Below, piece after piece: positions 23,421-32,365 of a stretch of 64,000 bases of DNA (its first letter is position 1; the number at the start of each line of letters is the position of its first letter). Position numbers and translations under genes: made by a program. This stretch comes from Cupidesulfovibrio sp000226255 (GTDB taxonomy: Bacteria; Desulfobacterota; Desulfovibrionia; Desulfovibrionales; Desulfovibrionaceae). Below the pieces are notes generated by a model, which was not told where the DNA came from, searched no databases, and saw only the letters and a list, made by a program, of their open reading frames with translations. Location of the stretch: the NCBI RefSeq assembly GCF_003402415.2, contig NZ_AP036014.1, forward strand, positions 2,790,001 through 2,854,000, read 5' to 3'.

Positions 23421-25487
23421 ATGTCCAAGGCGTTGGAGACCCAAAGAACCTATGCTCTTGTAGGAACCGGAGGTTGCGGTAAGACCTCGCTCGCCGAAAT
23501 GCTGCTGTATCAGGCGGGCGTGGTCGGCCGCCTCGGCAAAATCGAGGAGGGCACCACCGCCCTCGACTTCGAGCCAGAGGAGACCAAGCGGCGCGGCTCC
23601 ATCCAGCCCGCCCTGGCCACCTTGCAGCGCAACGGTTCCCGCCACTTCCTGCTGGACATTCCCGGCGACAACAACTTCATCGGCGACATCGGTTACCTGC
23701 TTTCGGGCGTCGATGCCGCCGTTTTCGTCATCGACGCGGTGGACGGGGTGCGCCCGCTCACCCGCAAGCTGTGGCAGTCGGTGCGGGCGGCCGGGTTGCC
23801 CGCCGCCGTGTTCATCAACAAGGTGGACCGCGACCGGGCCGACTTCGACATGGCGTTCTCCGGGCTTTCCGCCATCCTCGGCATGCGCCCGGTGCTGCTG
23901 TACATGCCCATCGGCCAGCAGGCGAGCTTCAAGGGCCTGGTGGACGTGCTGGCGGGCAAGGCCCTGTTCTTCGGCGACGACGGCAAGGTGACCGAGGGCG
24001 ACATCCCCGCCGACATGGCCGACGCCGTGTCCGCCCTGCGCGAGACCACCATCGAGAACATCGCCGAATCAGACGAAACCCTGATGGAAAAATACCTCGA
24101 AGAGGGCGAGCTGACCCCCGAGGAAATGGCCATGGGCCTGCAAAAGGGCGTGCTGGCCGGGGATCTGGTGCCCGTGGTGGCCGGGGCGGCCATGGAAAAC
24201 AAGGGCGGCGCGCAGTTGCTCGACACCATCGACCGTCTGTTGCCCTCGCCCCTGCAACGGCCCGCGTGGCTCGACGCCGACGGCAAGGAACGGGCCAGCA
24301 GCCCCGACGCCCCCGCCGCCTGTTTCGTGTTCAAGACCCTGGCAGACCCTTTCGCCGGGCAGCTCAGCCTTATCCGGGTGCTTTCGGGTACCGTCTCCAC
24401 CGAATCCACCCTGAAGAACATGACCACCGGCGAGCCGGAACGCCTTGGCTCGCTGCTGTACCTTACCGGCAAGACCCAGGCCCCGTGCAAGGACGTGCTG
24501 GGTCCCGGCGCGGTGGTGGCCGTGGCCAAGCTGAAGGGCACCCGCACCGGCGACACCCTGTGCGACGAAAAGAACCCCTTCGTGCTGCCCAAACCCGCCA
24601 CGCCGCCGCAACTGATCACCTACGCCCTCGCGCCCAAGGAAAAGGGCGACGAAGACAAGGTGTTCACCGCCGTGCACAAGCTGCTGGACGAGGACATCAC
24701 CCTCAAGCTTGCCCGCGACGAGGAAACCAGCGACATCCTGCTTTCCGGCATGGGCCAGCTGCACATCGAACTTTCCGTTGAAAAGGCCAAGCGCCGCTAC
24801 AAGACCGAAATCCTGCTCAAGACGCCCAAGGTGCCCTACCGTGAAACGGTGCGCGGCAAGGCGCAGGTGCAGGGGCGGCACAAGAAGCAGTCCGGCGGGC
24901 GCGGCCAGTTCGGCGACTGCTGGATAGAGATGGAAGGGCTGTCACGCGGCTCGGGCTACGTGTTCGAGGATGCGGTGGTGGGCGGCTCCATTCCCCGCCA
25001 GTACATCCCGGCCGTGGACAAGGGCGTGCAAGAGGCCGCCGCGCGCGGCTACCTTGCCGGGTGCCCGGTGGTGGACTTCAAGGTGAAGCTGTACGACGGC
25101 AGCTACCACACGGTGGACTCGTCGGAAATGGCGTTCAAGATCGCTGGGTCGCTGGCCTTCAAGAAGGCCATGGAACTGATGAAGCCCACCCTGCTCGAAC
25201 CCATCGTGCTGCTGTCCGTATCCGTGCCCGACGAGTACATGGGCGACGTCATCGGCGATTTGTCGTCGCGGCGCGGCAAGGTGCTGGGGTCCGATTCGCA
25301 GGTGGGCATCACCGAAATCAAGGCCCACGTCCCCATGAGCGAAGTGCTGCGCTACGCGCCCGACCTGCGCTCCATGACAGGCGGGCAGGGCGTGTTCACC
25401 ATGGAATTCGACCACTACGAGGAAGCGCCGCCGCCGGTGGCCGAAAAGGTCATCGCCGACTACAGGAAGGAGCGCGGCGAGGAGTAG
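23421..25487 (+). CDS. Elongation factor G paralogue (EF-G-II-like translational GTPase)
   Basis: 688 aa with all five EF-G domains. G1 GTGGCGKTS (15-23) and G4 NKVD are intact. G3 reads DIPGDNNF (79-86) where canonical EF-G has DTPGHVDF, so the catalytic histidine is replaced by Asp. Domain IV (HKKQSGGRGQFGDCWIEME) and domain V (SVSVPDEYMGDVIGDLSSRRG) are present. This fits the divergent EF-G-II group (such as the second Thermus EF-G), not the main translocase. SD AAGGGAGACGGATT. It stands alone with a long leader, away from rpsL/rpsG/tuf. Confidence 0.9.
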   Translation: MSKALETQRTYALVGTGGCGKTSLAEMLLYQAGVVGRLGKIEEGTTALDFEPEETKRRGSIQPALATLQRNGSRHFLLDIPGDNNFIGDIGYLLSGVDAAVFVIDAVDGVRPLTRKLWQSVRAAGLPAAVFINKVDRDRADFDMAFSGLSAILGMRPVLLYMPIGQQASFKGLVDVLAGKALFFGDDGKVTEGDIPADMADAVSALRETTIENIAESDETLMEKYLEEGELTPEEMAMGLQKGVLAGDLVPVVAGAAMENKGGAQLLDTIDRLLPSPLQRPAWLDADGKERASSPDAPAACFVFKTLADPFAGQLSLIRVLSGTVSTESTLKNMTTGEPERLGSLLYLTGKTQAPCKDVLGPGAVVAVAKLKGTRTGDTLCDEKNPFVLPKPATPPQLITYALAPKEKGDEDKVFTAVHKLLDEDITLKLARDEETSDILLSGMGQLHIELSVEKAKRRYKTEILLKTPKVPYRETVRGKAQVQGRHKKQSGGRGQFGDCWIEMEGLSRGSGYVFEDAVVGGSIPRQYIPAVDKGVQEAAARGYLAGCPVVDFKVKLYDGSYHTVDSSEMAFKIAGSLAFKKAMELMKPTLLEPIVLLSVSVPDEYMGDVIGDLSSRRGKVLGSDSQVGITEIKAHVPMSEVLRYAPDLRSMTGGQGVFTMEFDHYEEAPPPVAEKVIADYRKERGEE

Positions 25488-25542
25488 CCGAATCCGGCGC
25501 TGCCGGTTGAGCGAAGACGAGTGCTGACGGTTGCGAACGACT

Positions 25543-25572
25543 GCGCCGCCCCCGGGGTTCCGGGGGCGGCGC
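25543..25572 (+). terminator. Terminator after the EF-G paralogue
   Basis: 13-bp perfect GC stem (GCGCCGCCCCCGG) with a GGTT loop, followed by TTGCGGTTTTG; 55 bp after the stop. Confidence 0.8.
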
Positions 25573-25607
25573 TTGCGGTTTTGAAGTTGGCCGCGGCCCC
25601 TTCATCG

Positions 25608-25660
25608 TTTTGCATTCTGCATGCAAAATTGTTGACCGGCATCCTGCCACCGGCTAGGGT
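25608..25660 (+). promoter_or_regulatory. Palindromic operator and promoter of the gntR gene
   Basis: Perfect inverted repeat TTTTGCAT-TCTGC-ATGCAAAA (25608-25628) directly abuts a -35 TTGACC (25632-25637), 17-bp spacer and -10 TAGGGT (25655-25660). The size and symmetry suit a GntR-family dimer, so autoregulation is likely. The expected transcript start falls at or next to the ATG at 25667. Confidence 0.7.
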
Positions 25661-25666
25661 CGGCTC

Positions 25667-26380
25667 ATGAAGCTTTCCCCCACCGTCCCTGACACCGCGC
25701 CCGACGACGGCAGCCTTGCCGCCATCCGGCACGAGAACCTCGACGAAAAGATTTACGAGCGCATCCGGGCCATGATCGCCGACGGCGTGCTGGCCCCCGG
25801 CCAGCGCGTGGCGCAGGAAGCGCTGGCCGGGCGGCTTGGCGTCAGCCGCACCCCGCTGGTCAACGCCCTGAAGCGGCTGGCGCAGGACGGGCTGCTGCGG
25901 GCCATTCCCCGTCGGGGGTTCCGGGTGCGCGAACTTTCCACGCTGGAACTGGTGCAGCTGTTCGAACTGCGCGCACGCCTGGAGCCGCTGGCGGCGGAAC
26001 TGGCCGCCACGCGCATCACCCCGGACGAGGCGGAGCGCATGGCCGACGAATGGCGGGCCATGGCCAGCCTGCCGGACACGCCGGAGGCGCACCAGACCTA
26101 CGTTGAGCGCGACCGGGCCTTTCACCGGCGGCTGGCTGAGCTTTCCGGCAACCCGTTCCTGCGCGCCGCCATGGACCCGGTGAACACGCTGGCTGCCGCC
26201 TACCTGCACGGCACCCCCCGCCCGTGGGAAGACACCGTGCCCGACCACCTCGCCGTCATCGAAGCGCTGCGCCGGGGCGACCCGGCGGCCAGCGGCGCGG
26301 CCATGCACCGCCACATCGCGCCATCGCTGGAGGCGTTGCGCCAGGCGCTGCAGCAGCCCGCGCCGCCCAGCGTTGACTGA
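25667..26380 (+). CDS. GntR-family (FCD/FadR subgroup) transcriptional regulator
   Basis: 237 aa. N-terminal winged helix (about 25-90: IRAMIADGVLAPGQRVAQEALAGRLGVSRTPLVNALKRL) and C-terminal FCD effector domain with the metal-ligand type His in ERDRAFHRRL and a final His-containing helix. No SD precedes the ATG and the -10 box ends six bases before it, so the transcript may be leaderless. It heads an operon with hyi and garR, and probably senses glycolate, glyoxylate or a related hydroxyacid. Confidence 0.9.
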   Translation: MKLSPTVPDTAPDDGSLAAIRHENLDEKIYERIRAMIADGVLAPGQRVAQEALAGRLGVSRTPLVNALKRLAQDGLLRAIPRRGFRVRELSTLELVQLFELRARLEPLAAELAATRITPDEAERMADEWRAMASLPDTPEAHQTYVERDRAFHRRLAELSGNPFLRAAMDPVNTLAAAYLHGTPRPWEDTVPDHLAVIEALRRGDPAASGAAMHRHIAPSLEALRQALQQPAPPSVD

Positions 26381-26425
26381 CATCCCCTCCGCCACCGCCC
26401 AACGCACCCCACAAGAGGAGCGCCC

Positions 26426-27217
26426 ATGCCCAGATTCGCCGCCAACCTGACCATGCTGTTCACCGAACTGCCGTTCGTCGAACGCTTCGCCGCCGCTCGG
26501 TCGGCGGGCTTTGATGCGGTGGAATACCTGTTCCCCTATGCCCACGCCCCGGAAACCCTGGCCGCCCTGCTGCGCGACAACGGCCAAACCCAGGTGCTGT
26601 TCAACCTGCCCTCGGGCGACTGGGCCGCCGGTGAACGGGGCATAGCCGCCCTGCCGGGGCGCGAGGCGGAATTCCGCGCCGGGGTGGACCGCGCCGTCGG
26701 CTACGCCAAGGCCCTTGGCGTGCCCCGGCTGAACTGCCTTGCGGGCAAGGTGCCTAGCAACGACCCCACCGCCGCGCAGGCCGCGTGGGCCACGCTGGTC
26801 ACCAACGTGCGCTTCGCGGCGGACCGGCTGGCCGAGGCCGGGCTGACCCTGCTGGTGGAATTCATCAACCGCAAGGACATTCCCGGCTTCTTCCTGCACT
26901 CCACCGCGCAGGTGCTGCGCCTGCTGGACGAGGTGGACCGCCCCAACGTGCTGCTGCAGTACGACGTCTACCATGCCCAGCGCGAGGAGGGCGAACTGAC
27001 GGCCACCCTGCGCGCCCATCTGCCGCGCATCGGGCACATCCAGATCGCGGACACGCCGGGCCGCCACCAGCCCGGCACCGGCGAGATAAACTACCCCTTC
27101 CTGTTCGCCGAACTGGACCGGCTGGGCTACGCTGGGCACATAGGGCTGGAATACGTGCCCGCGCCCGACACCCTGGCCTCGCTGGAGTGGATGCGCCCCT
27201 ACGCGCAACAGGCATGA
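26426..27217 (+). CDS. hyi: Hydroxypyruvate isomerase
   Basis: Interconverts hydroxypyruvate and tartronate semialdehyde in the glyoxylate/glycerate branch. 263 aa, TIM-barrel sugar isomerase family: MPRFAANLTMLFTELPFVERF, GFDAVEYLFPY, NCLAGK, LLVEFINRKDIPGFFL with the metal-binding Glu, and HIQIADTPGRHQPGTGEINY. SD AAGAGGAGCGCCC. Followed 38 bp later by the matching reductase. Confidence 0.92.
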   Translation: MPRFAANLTMLFTELPFVERFAAARSAGFDAVEYLFPYAHAPETLAALLRDNGQTQVLFNLPSGDWAAGERGIAALPGREAEFRAGVDRAVGYAKALGVPRLNCLAGKVPSNDPTAAQAAWATLVTNVRFAADRLAEAGLTLLVEFINRKDIPGFFLHSTAQVLRLLDEVDRPNVLLQYDVYHAQREEGELTATLRAHLPRIGHIQIADTPGRHQPGTGEINYPFLFAELDRLGYAGHIGLEYVPAPDTLASLEWMRPYAQQA

Positions 27218-27255
27218 CCGCCAGCCCGCAACAGACCACCGCAAAGGAGCACGCC

Positions 27256-28152
27256 ATGCAACGCATCGGATTCATTGGGCTCGGCATCATGGGCGCGCCC
27301 ATGTGCCGCAACCTGCTCAAGGCCGGATTCTCCGTAACCGCATACACCCGCAACGGGGACAAGCTGCGGGCCATGGCCGCCGAAGGCGCGCAGGCTGCGG
27401 CAAGCCCCGCCGCCGTGGCCGCCGCCTCGGACATGGTCATCACCATGCTGCCCAACTCGCCCGAGGTGCGCGAGGTGGCCCTTGGCCCCGGCGGCATCGC
27501 GGAAGGCGCGGTCCCCGGTTGCATCGTGGCGGACATGAGCTCCATCGCCCCGCTGGCCAGCCGCGAGATCGCGGCGGAACTGGCCAAAAAGTCCATCCGG
27601 ATGCTGGATGCCCCGGTGAGCGGCGGCGAGCCCAAAGCCATCGACGGCACCCTGTCCGTCATGGTGGGCGGCGCGCTGGCGGACTTTGACGCCTGCCTGC
27701 CGGTGTTCAAGGCCATGGCCGCCTCGGTGGTGCGCGTGGGCGAGGTGGGCGCGGGCAACGTGGCCAAGCTGGCCAACCAGATCGTGGTGGCGGGCAACAT
27801 CGCGGCCATGGCCGAGGCGCTGGTGCTGGCCACCCGCGCCGGGGCGGACCCGGACCTGGTCTACCAGGCCATCCGGGGCGGCCTTGCGGGCAGCACCGTG
27901 CTGGACGCCAAGGCCCCGCTGGTCATGGACGGCAAGTTCACCCCCGGCTTCCGCATCCGGCTGCACGCCAAGGACCTGGGCAACGTACTGGAAACCTCGC
28001 ACCAGTTGCACGCCCCCCTGCCGCTGACCGCGCAGTTGATGGAAGTGATGCAGGGCCTGATGGCCGACGGCCTGGGCGATGCCGACCACGGCGCGCTGAT
28101 CCGCCACTGGGAAAAGCTGGCCGGGGTGGAGGTGCGCCGCAAGCCCGCATAG
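27256..28152 (+). CDS. garR: 2-hydroxy-3-oxopropionate (tartronate semialdehyde) reductase
   Basis: NAD(P)H-dependent reduction of tartronate semialdehyde to D-glycerate. 298 aa, beta-hydroxyacid dehydrogenase family: N-terminal GFIGLGIMGAPM dinucleotide fold, substrate motif DAPVSGGEPKAIDGTLSVM and catalytic Lys in GNVAKLANQ. ATG 27256 follows AAAGGAGCACGCC. With hyi it forms a hydroxypyruvate/glyoxylate to glycerate route under the GntR regulator; no glyoxylate carboligase is in the window. Confidence 0.92.
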   Translation: MQRIGFIGLGIMGAPMCRNLLKAGFSVTAYTRNGDKLRAMAAEGAQAAASPAAVAAASDMVITMLPNSPEVREVALGPGGIAEGAVPGCIVADMSSIAPLASREIAAELAKKSIRMLDAPVSGGEPKAIDGTLSVMVGGALADFDACLPVFKAMAASVVRVGEVGAGNVAKLANQIVVAGNIAAMAEALVLATRAGADPDLVYQAIRGGLAGSTVLDAKAPLVMDGKFTPGFRIRLHAKDLGNVLETSHQLHAPLPLTAQLMEVMQGLMADGLGDADHGALIRHWEKLAGVEVRRKPA

Positions 28153-28294
28153 GACTGTCTCTAACTTGTCTTTTTGCCCATTGGCTTCGTCAAACTTCGC
28201 CTGCCATATCGGTCGAATACAACAAGAGTATACTCCCTCATGACAGGCTCGTTTTCCTTGCCAATGAACAAAAATCCCAAGTTACAGCCAGTCC
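28152..28294. repeat. Inverted-repeat element of about 143 bp
   Basis: GGACTG-n4-TAACTTG-n2-3-TTTTTG-n2-CATTGGC at the left end (28152-28184) is matched by its complement at the right end (28261-28294), with an inner GCCTG.CAT/ATG.CAGGC pair. Interior motifs (TCGTCA, CGGTCGA.TAC) also occur in the same order in the element at 21096. It starts right at the garR stop. Confidence 0.75.
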
Positions 28295-28329
28295 TGCCAC
28301 TGCGAACCGCGCCGCATCTGGAAATAGTT

Positions 28330-28344
28330 GTTCAATTGTTGAAC
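28330..28344. promoter_or_regulatory. Palindromic site GTTCAA-TTG-TTGAAC
   Basis: Perfect 6-bp inverted repeat with 3-bp spacer in an AT-rich patch, 340 bp upstream of RNase J. Regulator-site-like; the protein is unknown. Confidence 0.4.
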
Positions 28345-28388
28345 ATTTGCTGTTTACTACCGAGATGAAAATATCATGCCCCATACAG

Positions 28389-28418
28389 CCGCGCCGCCCC
28401 TCGAGGTGGCGCGGTCTT
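28389..28418 (+). terminator. Possible terminator or attenuator hairpin upstream of RNase J
   Basis: CCGCGCC ... CCTCGAGG ... GGCGCGG stem followed by TCTT. It could end the garR transcript or lie in the rnj leader. The rest of the 530-bp gap to 28682 shows no gene. Confidence 0.45.
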
Positions 28419-28682
28419 CGCGTTCCGCCGCGCCCGCTCCCGCCTGCCCCCAGTCCCACCCATTCCCCGACGCGTTGCGACGCCACCTCACATCCTTCGT
28501 TCCAGCCCACCCTCACGTAGCACGCACGTCCCTCCCCCGCGCCGAGACTGTTCAGCCGAACGGCACGGGCCGGTGCGCGCGCCGCATCCCCTTGTGAGGG
28601 CCGTCTTTTTGCGGTAGCAAGAAGAACTGACCCGTACCCCTCGCACCAGCACCAGACGCGCAACCAGAGTGGAGCCCCTCGC

Positions 28683-30344
28683 ATGGCGGAACAGACCCCG
28701 CACCTGACCATTACCCCCCTCGGCGGCCTCGGAGAGATCGGCCTGAACTGCCAGATCTGGTCCACGCCCGATTCCATGGTCCTGGTGGACTGCGGCCTGA
28801 TGTTCCCGGAAGACTACCACCTCGGCGTCGACGTGGTCATCCCGCGTTTCGATCACGTCTTGCAGAACCGCCACCGGGTGCGCGGCATCGTGCTCACCCA
28901 CGCCCACGAGGACCACATCGGCGCGCTGCCGTGGCTGATGACCCACCTGAAGGCCCCCATCTACGGTTCGCGCTTCACCCTGGCCCTCGTCGAGCACAAA
29001 CTGCGCGAGCACGGCCTTGCCGACCGCGTGGAACTGGTGCCCGTCTCGCCCGAAGCGCCCCTGGTGCTCGGCGACATGACATTCCGCTTTCTGCCCGTGT
29101 GCCATTCCATCATCGAAGGGTACGCCCTGGCCGTGGAAACCCCGGTGGGCCGGGTGGTGCACACCGGCGACTTCAAGATCGACCCCAACCCCCTGTCCGG
29201 CCCCGGCACAGACCTTGCCCTGTTCCGCGATTTCGCCGGCGAAGGGGGCGTGCGGCTCCTGCTGTCCGACTCCACCAACATCGAGCGCGACGGCCAATCG
29301 CTGGGCGAGCGCGAGATCATGGACACCTTCCGCCAGATATTCCAGGAGTCGGAAGGGCGCATCGTGGTCACGCTGTTCTCCAGCCACATCCAGCGCATCC
29401 AGGAAGTGTTCGACCTGGCCAGCGAATTCGGGCGCAAGGTGGTTGTCAGCGGCCGCAGCCTGATGAACAACATCGAGATCGCGCGCAACCTCGGCTTTCT
29501 GCGGGCCGAGGCGGGCATGATCCTGGACGCCGTGACCATGCCCCCCATGGCCGACCGCGACCTGGTGCTGCTGGTCACCGGCTCGCAGGGCGAACCGCTG
29601 TCCGCCCTGTCGCGCATCATCATGGGCGAGCACAAACAGCTTTCCATCCACCGGGGCGACACGATGATCATGTCCTCGCGCTTCATCCCCGGCAACGCGC
29701 GCGCCATCACCAAGCTCATCAACCAGCTCTACCGGCTTGGGGCGGAAGTTTACTACGACAAGGTGCGCTCCATCCACGCATCCGGCCACGCCCACCGCGA
29801 CGAGCTGCGCGCCATGATCGAGGCGGTGCGGCCCCGCTATTTCGTGCCGGTGCACGGCGAATACCGCCACCTGGTCAAGCACTGTCGGCTGGCCCGTGAA
29901 TGCGGCATACCGGAAGAACGCACCATCATCCTTGAAAACGGCGACCCCATCACCCTCACCGAAGAAGGCGTGCGCTTTGAAGAGCACGTGCCCGTGGAGT
30001 TCATCCTGGTGGACGGCAAGGGCGTGGGCGACGTTGGCCATTCCGTGCTCAAGGAACGGCACATCCTGGGCGGCGAAGGCATGGTCATCGTGGTGCTGGT
30101 GGTGGACGAGACGGGGTGGGAAGTGCTGCACGGCCCGGAAATGCTTTCCAAGGGCTTCGTGTTCGAGCAGCACTACAACCACGTGCTTGAAGACGCCAAG
30201 TGCATCGTGCTGGACATATTCGAGAACATCCCCCCCGGCGAGACCGAACGGCTGCAGGACCGCATCCGCTCGTCGCTGCGGCGTTTTTTCCGCAAGGTGC
30301 TGGAGCGGGACCCCATCGTGGTGCCCGTGGTGACCACCATCTGA
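28683..30344 (+). CDS. rnj: Ribonuclease J
   Basis: Metallo-beta-lactamase/beta-CASP exo- and endoribonuclease that processes and decays mRNA and rRNA. 553 aa, family length. Zn site THAHEDHIGALPWL, HTGDFKID, SDSTN(IERDGQ), beta-CASP region with VVVSGRSLMNN and SGHAHRDELRAMIE, and a C-terminal dimerisation part. SD GTGGAGCCCCTCGC. Stands alone after a 530-bp gap with repeats. Confidence 0.96.
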   Translation: MAEQTPHLTITPLGGLGEIGLNCQIWSTPDSMVLVDCGLMFPEDYHLGVDVVIPRFDHVLQNRHRVRGIVLTHAHEDHIGALPWLMTHLKAPIYGSRFTLALVEHKLREHGLADRVELVPVSPEAPLVLGDMTFRFLPVCHSIIEGYALAVETPVGRVVHTGDFKIDPNPLSGPGTDLALFRDFAGEGGVRLLLSDSTNIERDGQSLGEREIMDTFRQIFQESEGRIVVTLFSSHIQRIQEVFDLASEFGRKVVVSGRSLMNNIEIARNLGFLRAEAGMILDAVTMPPMADRDLVLLVTGSQGEPLSALSRIIMGEHKQLSIHRGDTMIMSSRFIPGNARAITKLINQLYRLGAEVYYDKVRSIHASGHAHRDELRAMIEAVRPRYFVPVHGEYRHLVKHCRLARECGIPEERTIILENGDPITLTEEGVRFEEHVPVEFILVDGKGVGDVGHSVLKERHILGGEGMVIVVLVVDETGWEVLHGPEMLSKGFVFEQHYNHVLEDAKCIVLDIFENIPPGETERLQDRIRSSLRRFFRKVLERDPIVVPVVTTI

Positions 30345-30486
30345 CCGTCCCCCGGCGGCACGGCCCACCGGCGCGAAACCCGGCGCGGCGTTCACGCACC
30401 GCCCCCTTCCGGGCCGGGCGGCAGCCCATTCCGGGCAAATGACGATGCAACGCGGCGGGCAGCGCCCGCCGAAGCGGAGCGGCGAC

Positions 30487-31269
30487 ATGCGCGTGGTACG
30501 GGTGCAATACAGGGGCAGCGTGTTCTTTGGCGCGTTGCAGGACGACGGCGTGGTGTGCCTGAACCACCAACTGGGGCTGAAAGACCCCATCCCCCTGGCG
30601 GAACTTTCCATCCTGCCGGTGGTGGCCCCCTCCAAGATCATCTGCGCGGGCATGAACTACCGCGACCACGCGGCGGAGATCGGCTTTCCCGTGCCGGACG
30701 AGCCGGTATTCTTCCTGAAGGCCCCCACCGCCGTCATCGGCAGCGGCCAGCCCATTCTGGTGCCGCAGGGCGTGGGCCGGGTGGACTACGAGGCCGAACT
30801 GGCGCTCGTCGTCGGGCGGCAGTGCCGCAACATTCCGCCGGATGCCGTGGCCGCGCACATCTTCGGCTACACCTGCGCCAACGACGTCACCGCCCGCGAC
30901 CTGCAACGGCGCGACGGGCTGTTCGGCCGCTGCAAGGGCTTCGACACCTTCTGCCCCGTGGGGCCGTGGATAGAGACCGACCTGCCCGACACCGCCAACC
31001 TGGCCGTGCGCACCCTGGTCAACGGCGAGGTGCGCCAGCAGGGCAATACCGCCGACATGCTGTTCACCCCGCACGAGATGGTCAGCGCCATTTCGCGCGT
31101 GATGACCCTGCTGCCCGGCGACCTCATCCTTACCGGCACCCCCGTGGGCGTCGGCCCCATCGTGCCCGGCGACGAGGTGCGCGTGGAGGTGGAACGGGTG
31201 GGCCTGCTGATCAACCCGGTGCTGGCCGCGCCGGATGGGGATGAGCACGCCGAGGTGCCGTTGCAGTAA
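30487..31269 (+). CDS. Fumarylacetoacetate hydrolase-family protein (acylpyruvase-like)
   Basis: 260 aa. FAH-fold hydrolase/decarboxylase: CAGMNYRDHAAE, FLKAPTAVIG, metal ligands in DYEAELALVVG and FGYTCANDVTARDLQ, and TGTPVGVGP. Such proteins hydrolyse acylpyruvates or decarboxylate oxaloacetate; the substrate is not readable here. ATG 30487 was preferred to 30439 because AGCGGAGCGGCGAC precedes it and homology starts there. Confidence 0.88.
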   Translation: MRVVRVQYRGSVFFGALQDDGVVCLNHQLGLKDPIPLAELSILPVVAPSKIICAGMNYRDHAAEIGFPVPDEPVFFLKAPTAVIGSGQPILVPQGVGRVDYEAELALVVGRQCRNIPPDAVAAHIFGYTCANDVTARDLQRRDGLFGRCKGFDTFCPVGPWIETDLPDTANLAVRTLVNGEVRQQGNTADMLFTPHEMVSAISRVMTLLPGDLILTGTPVGVGPIVPGDEVRVEVERVGLLINPVLAAPDGDEHAEVPLQ

Positions 31270-31527
31270 GGCGACCGGAGCATTCCGGGCGGCCTTCGCC
31301 CCCCCCCTGCCCCGGCCGCATGCCCGCCCTTCCCTGAGCGGCCCGTGCGCGGATTTCCGCCATCCGCTCCTTGGCCACTTGCCATCCCCGCCGATCTGGC
31401 GTATGCATTCCTGCCTTTTACACCAAGCACACTCCGGTTTCGGCCCGGGGTGCCCGCCACGCCACGTGCGGCGCGGGTTGAAGGGCCATGGCCGGTGTGG
31501 AAGAAAAAACCCGCAAGGAGTTCTGAA

Positions 31528-32331
31528 ATGGCTTACGTTTCCATGAAGCAGATGTTGGAAACCGGCGTGCACTTCGGTCACCAGACCCGCCGCTGGAACC
31601 CCAAGATGCGCCCCTTCATCTTCGGCGCCCGCAACGGCATCCATATCATCGACCTGCAGCAGACCGTGAAGCTGTTCCGCACCGCCCATGACAAGGTCGT
31701 GGACGCCGTTGTCAACGGCGGCAAGGTGGTCTTCATCGGCACCAAGCGCCAGGCGCAGGAAGCCGTGGCCGTGGAAGCCGCCCGCGCCGGCCAGTTCTAC
31801 GTGACCAACCGCTGGATGGGCGGCACGCTGACCAACTTCACCACCATCCAGAAGAGCATCGACCGCCTGAAGAAGCTCGAAGCCATGTTCGCCGACGGTA
31901 CCGTGAACAAGTACCAGAAGAAGGAAATCCTTCGTCTGCAGCGCGAAATGGACAAGCTGCTGGCCACCCTGGGCGGCATCAAGGAAATGGACCGCCTGCC
32001 CCAGCTCGCCTTCATCGTGGACCCGCACCGCGAAGACATCGCCGTGAAGGAATGCCGCAAGCTCGGCATCCCCATCGTGGCGGTCACCGATACCAACTGC
32101 GACCCCGACCTGATCGATTTCGTCATTCCCGGCAACGATGACGCCATCCGCGCCATCAAGCTCTTCGTGGCCGCCATCGCCGACGCCTGCCTGGAAGGCG
32201 ACGCCATGCGCAAGGAACGCAAGGGCAAGGACGCCGAGGAAGAGCTGAAGAAGGCCGCCGCGCCCAAGGCCGCGCCCGCTCCTGAAGCCGCCGCCGAAGC
32301 CGCTCCCGCCGCCGAAGCTGCCGCCGAGTAA
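31528..32331 (+). CDS. rpsB: 30S ribosomal protein S2
   Basis: 267 aa. MAYVSMKQMLETGVHFGHQTRRW, family signatures YVTNRWMGGTLTNF and PDLIDFVIPGNDDA. The C-terminus adds about 45 Ala/Pro/Glu/Lys-rich residues beyond the core. SD AAGGAGTTCTGAA. Followed by tsf after 34 bp, the near-universal rpsB-tsf pair. Confidence 0.98.
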   Translation: MAYVSMKQMLETGVHFGHQTRRWNPKMRPFIFGARNGIHIIDLQQTVKLFRTAHDKVVDAVVNGGKVVFIGTKRQAQEAVAVEAARAGQFYVTNRWMGGTLTNFTTIQKSIDRLKKLEAMFADGTVNKYQKKEILRLQREMDKLLATLGGIKEMDRLPQLAFIVDPHREDIAVKECRKLGIPIVAVTDTNCDPDLIDFVIPGNDDAIRAIKLFVAAIADACLEGDAMRKERKGKDAEEELKKAAAPKAAPAPEAAAEAAPAAEAAAE

Positions 32332-32365
32332 CCAGACCTCCACGACATCTCAGGGAGACCGCACA

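Noticed and set aside
22957..23463. 168-residue plus-strand frame before the EF-G paralogue
   Set aside because: Starts inside the likely -10 box, has no SD, is Arg/Thr/His-rich and overlaps the real start at 23421.
28152..28294. Insertion sequence or MITE with target duplication
   Set aside because: Inverted ends are clear, but I found no transposase and no convincing flanking direct repeat, so it is listed only as an inverted-repeat element.
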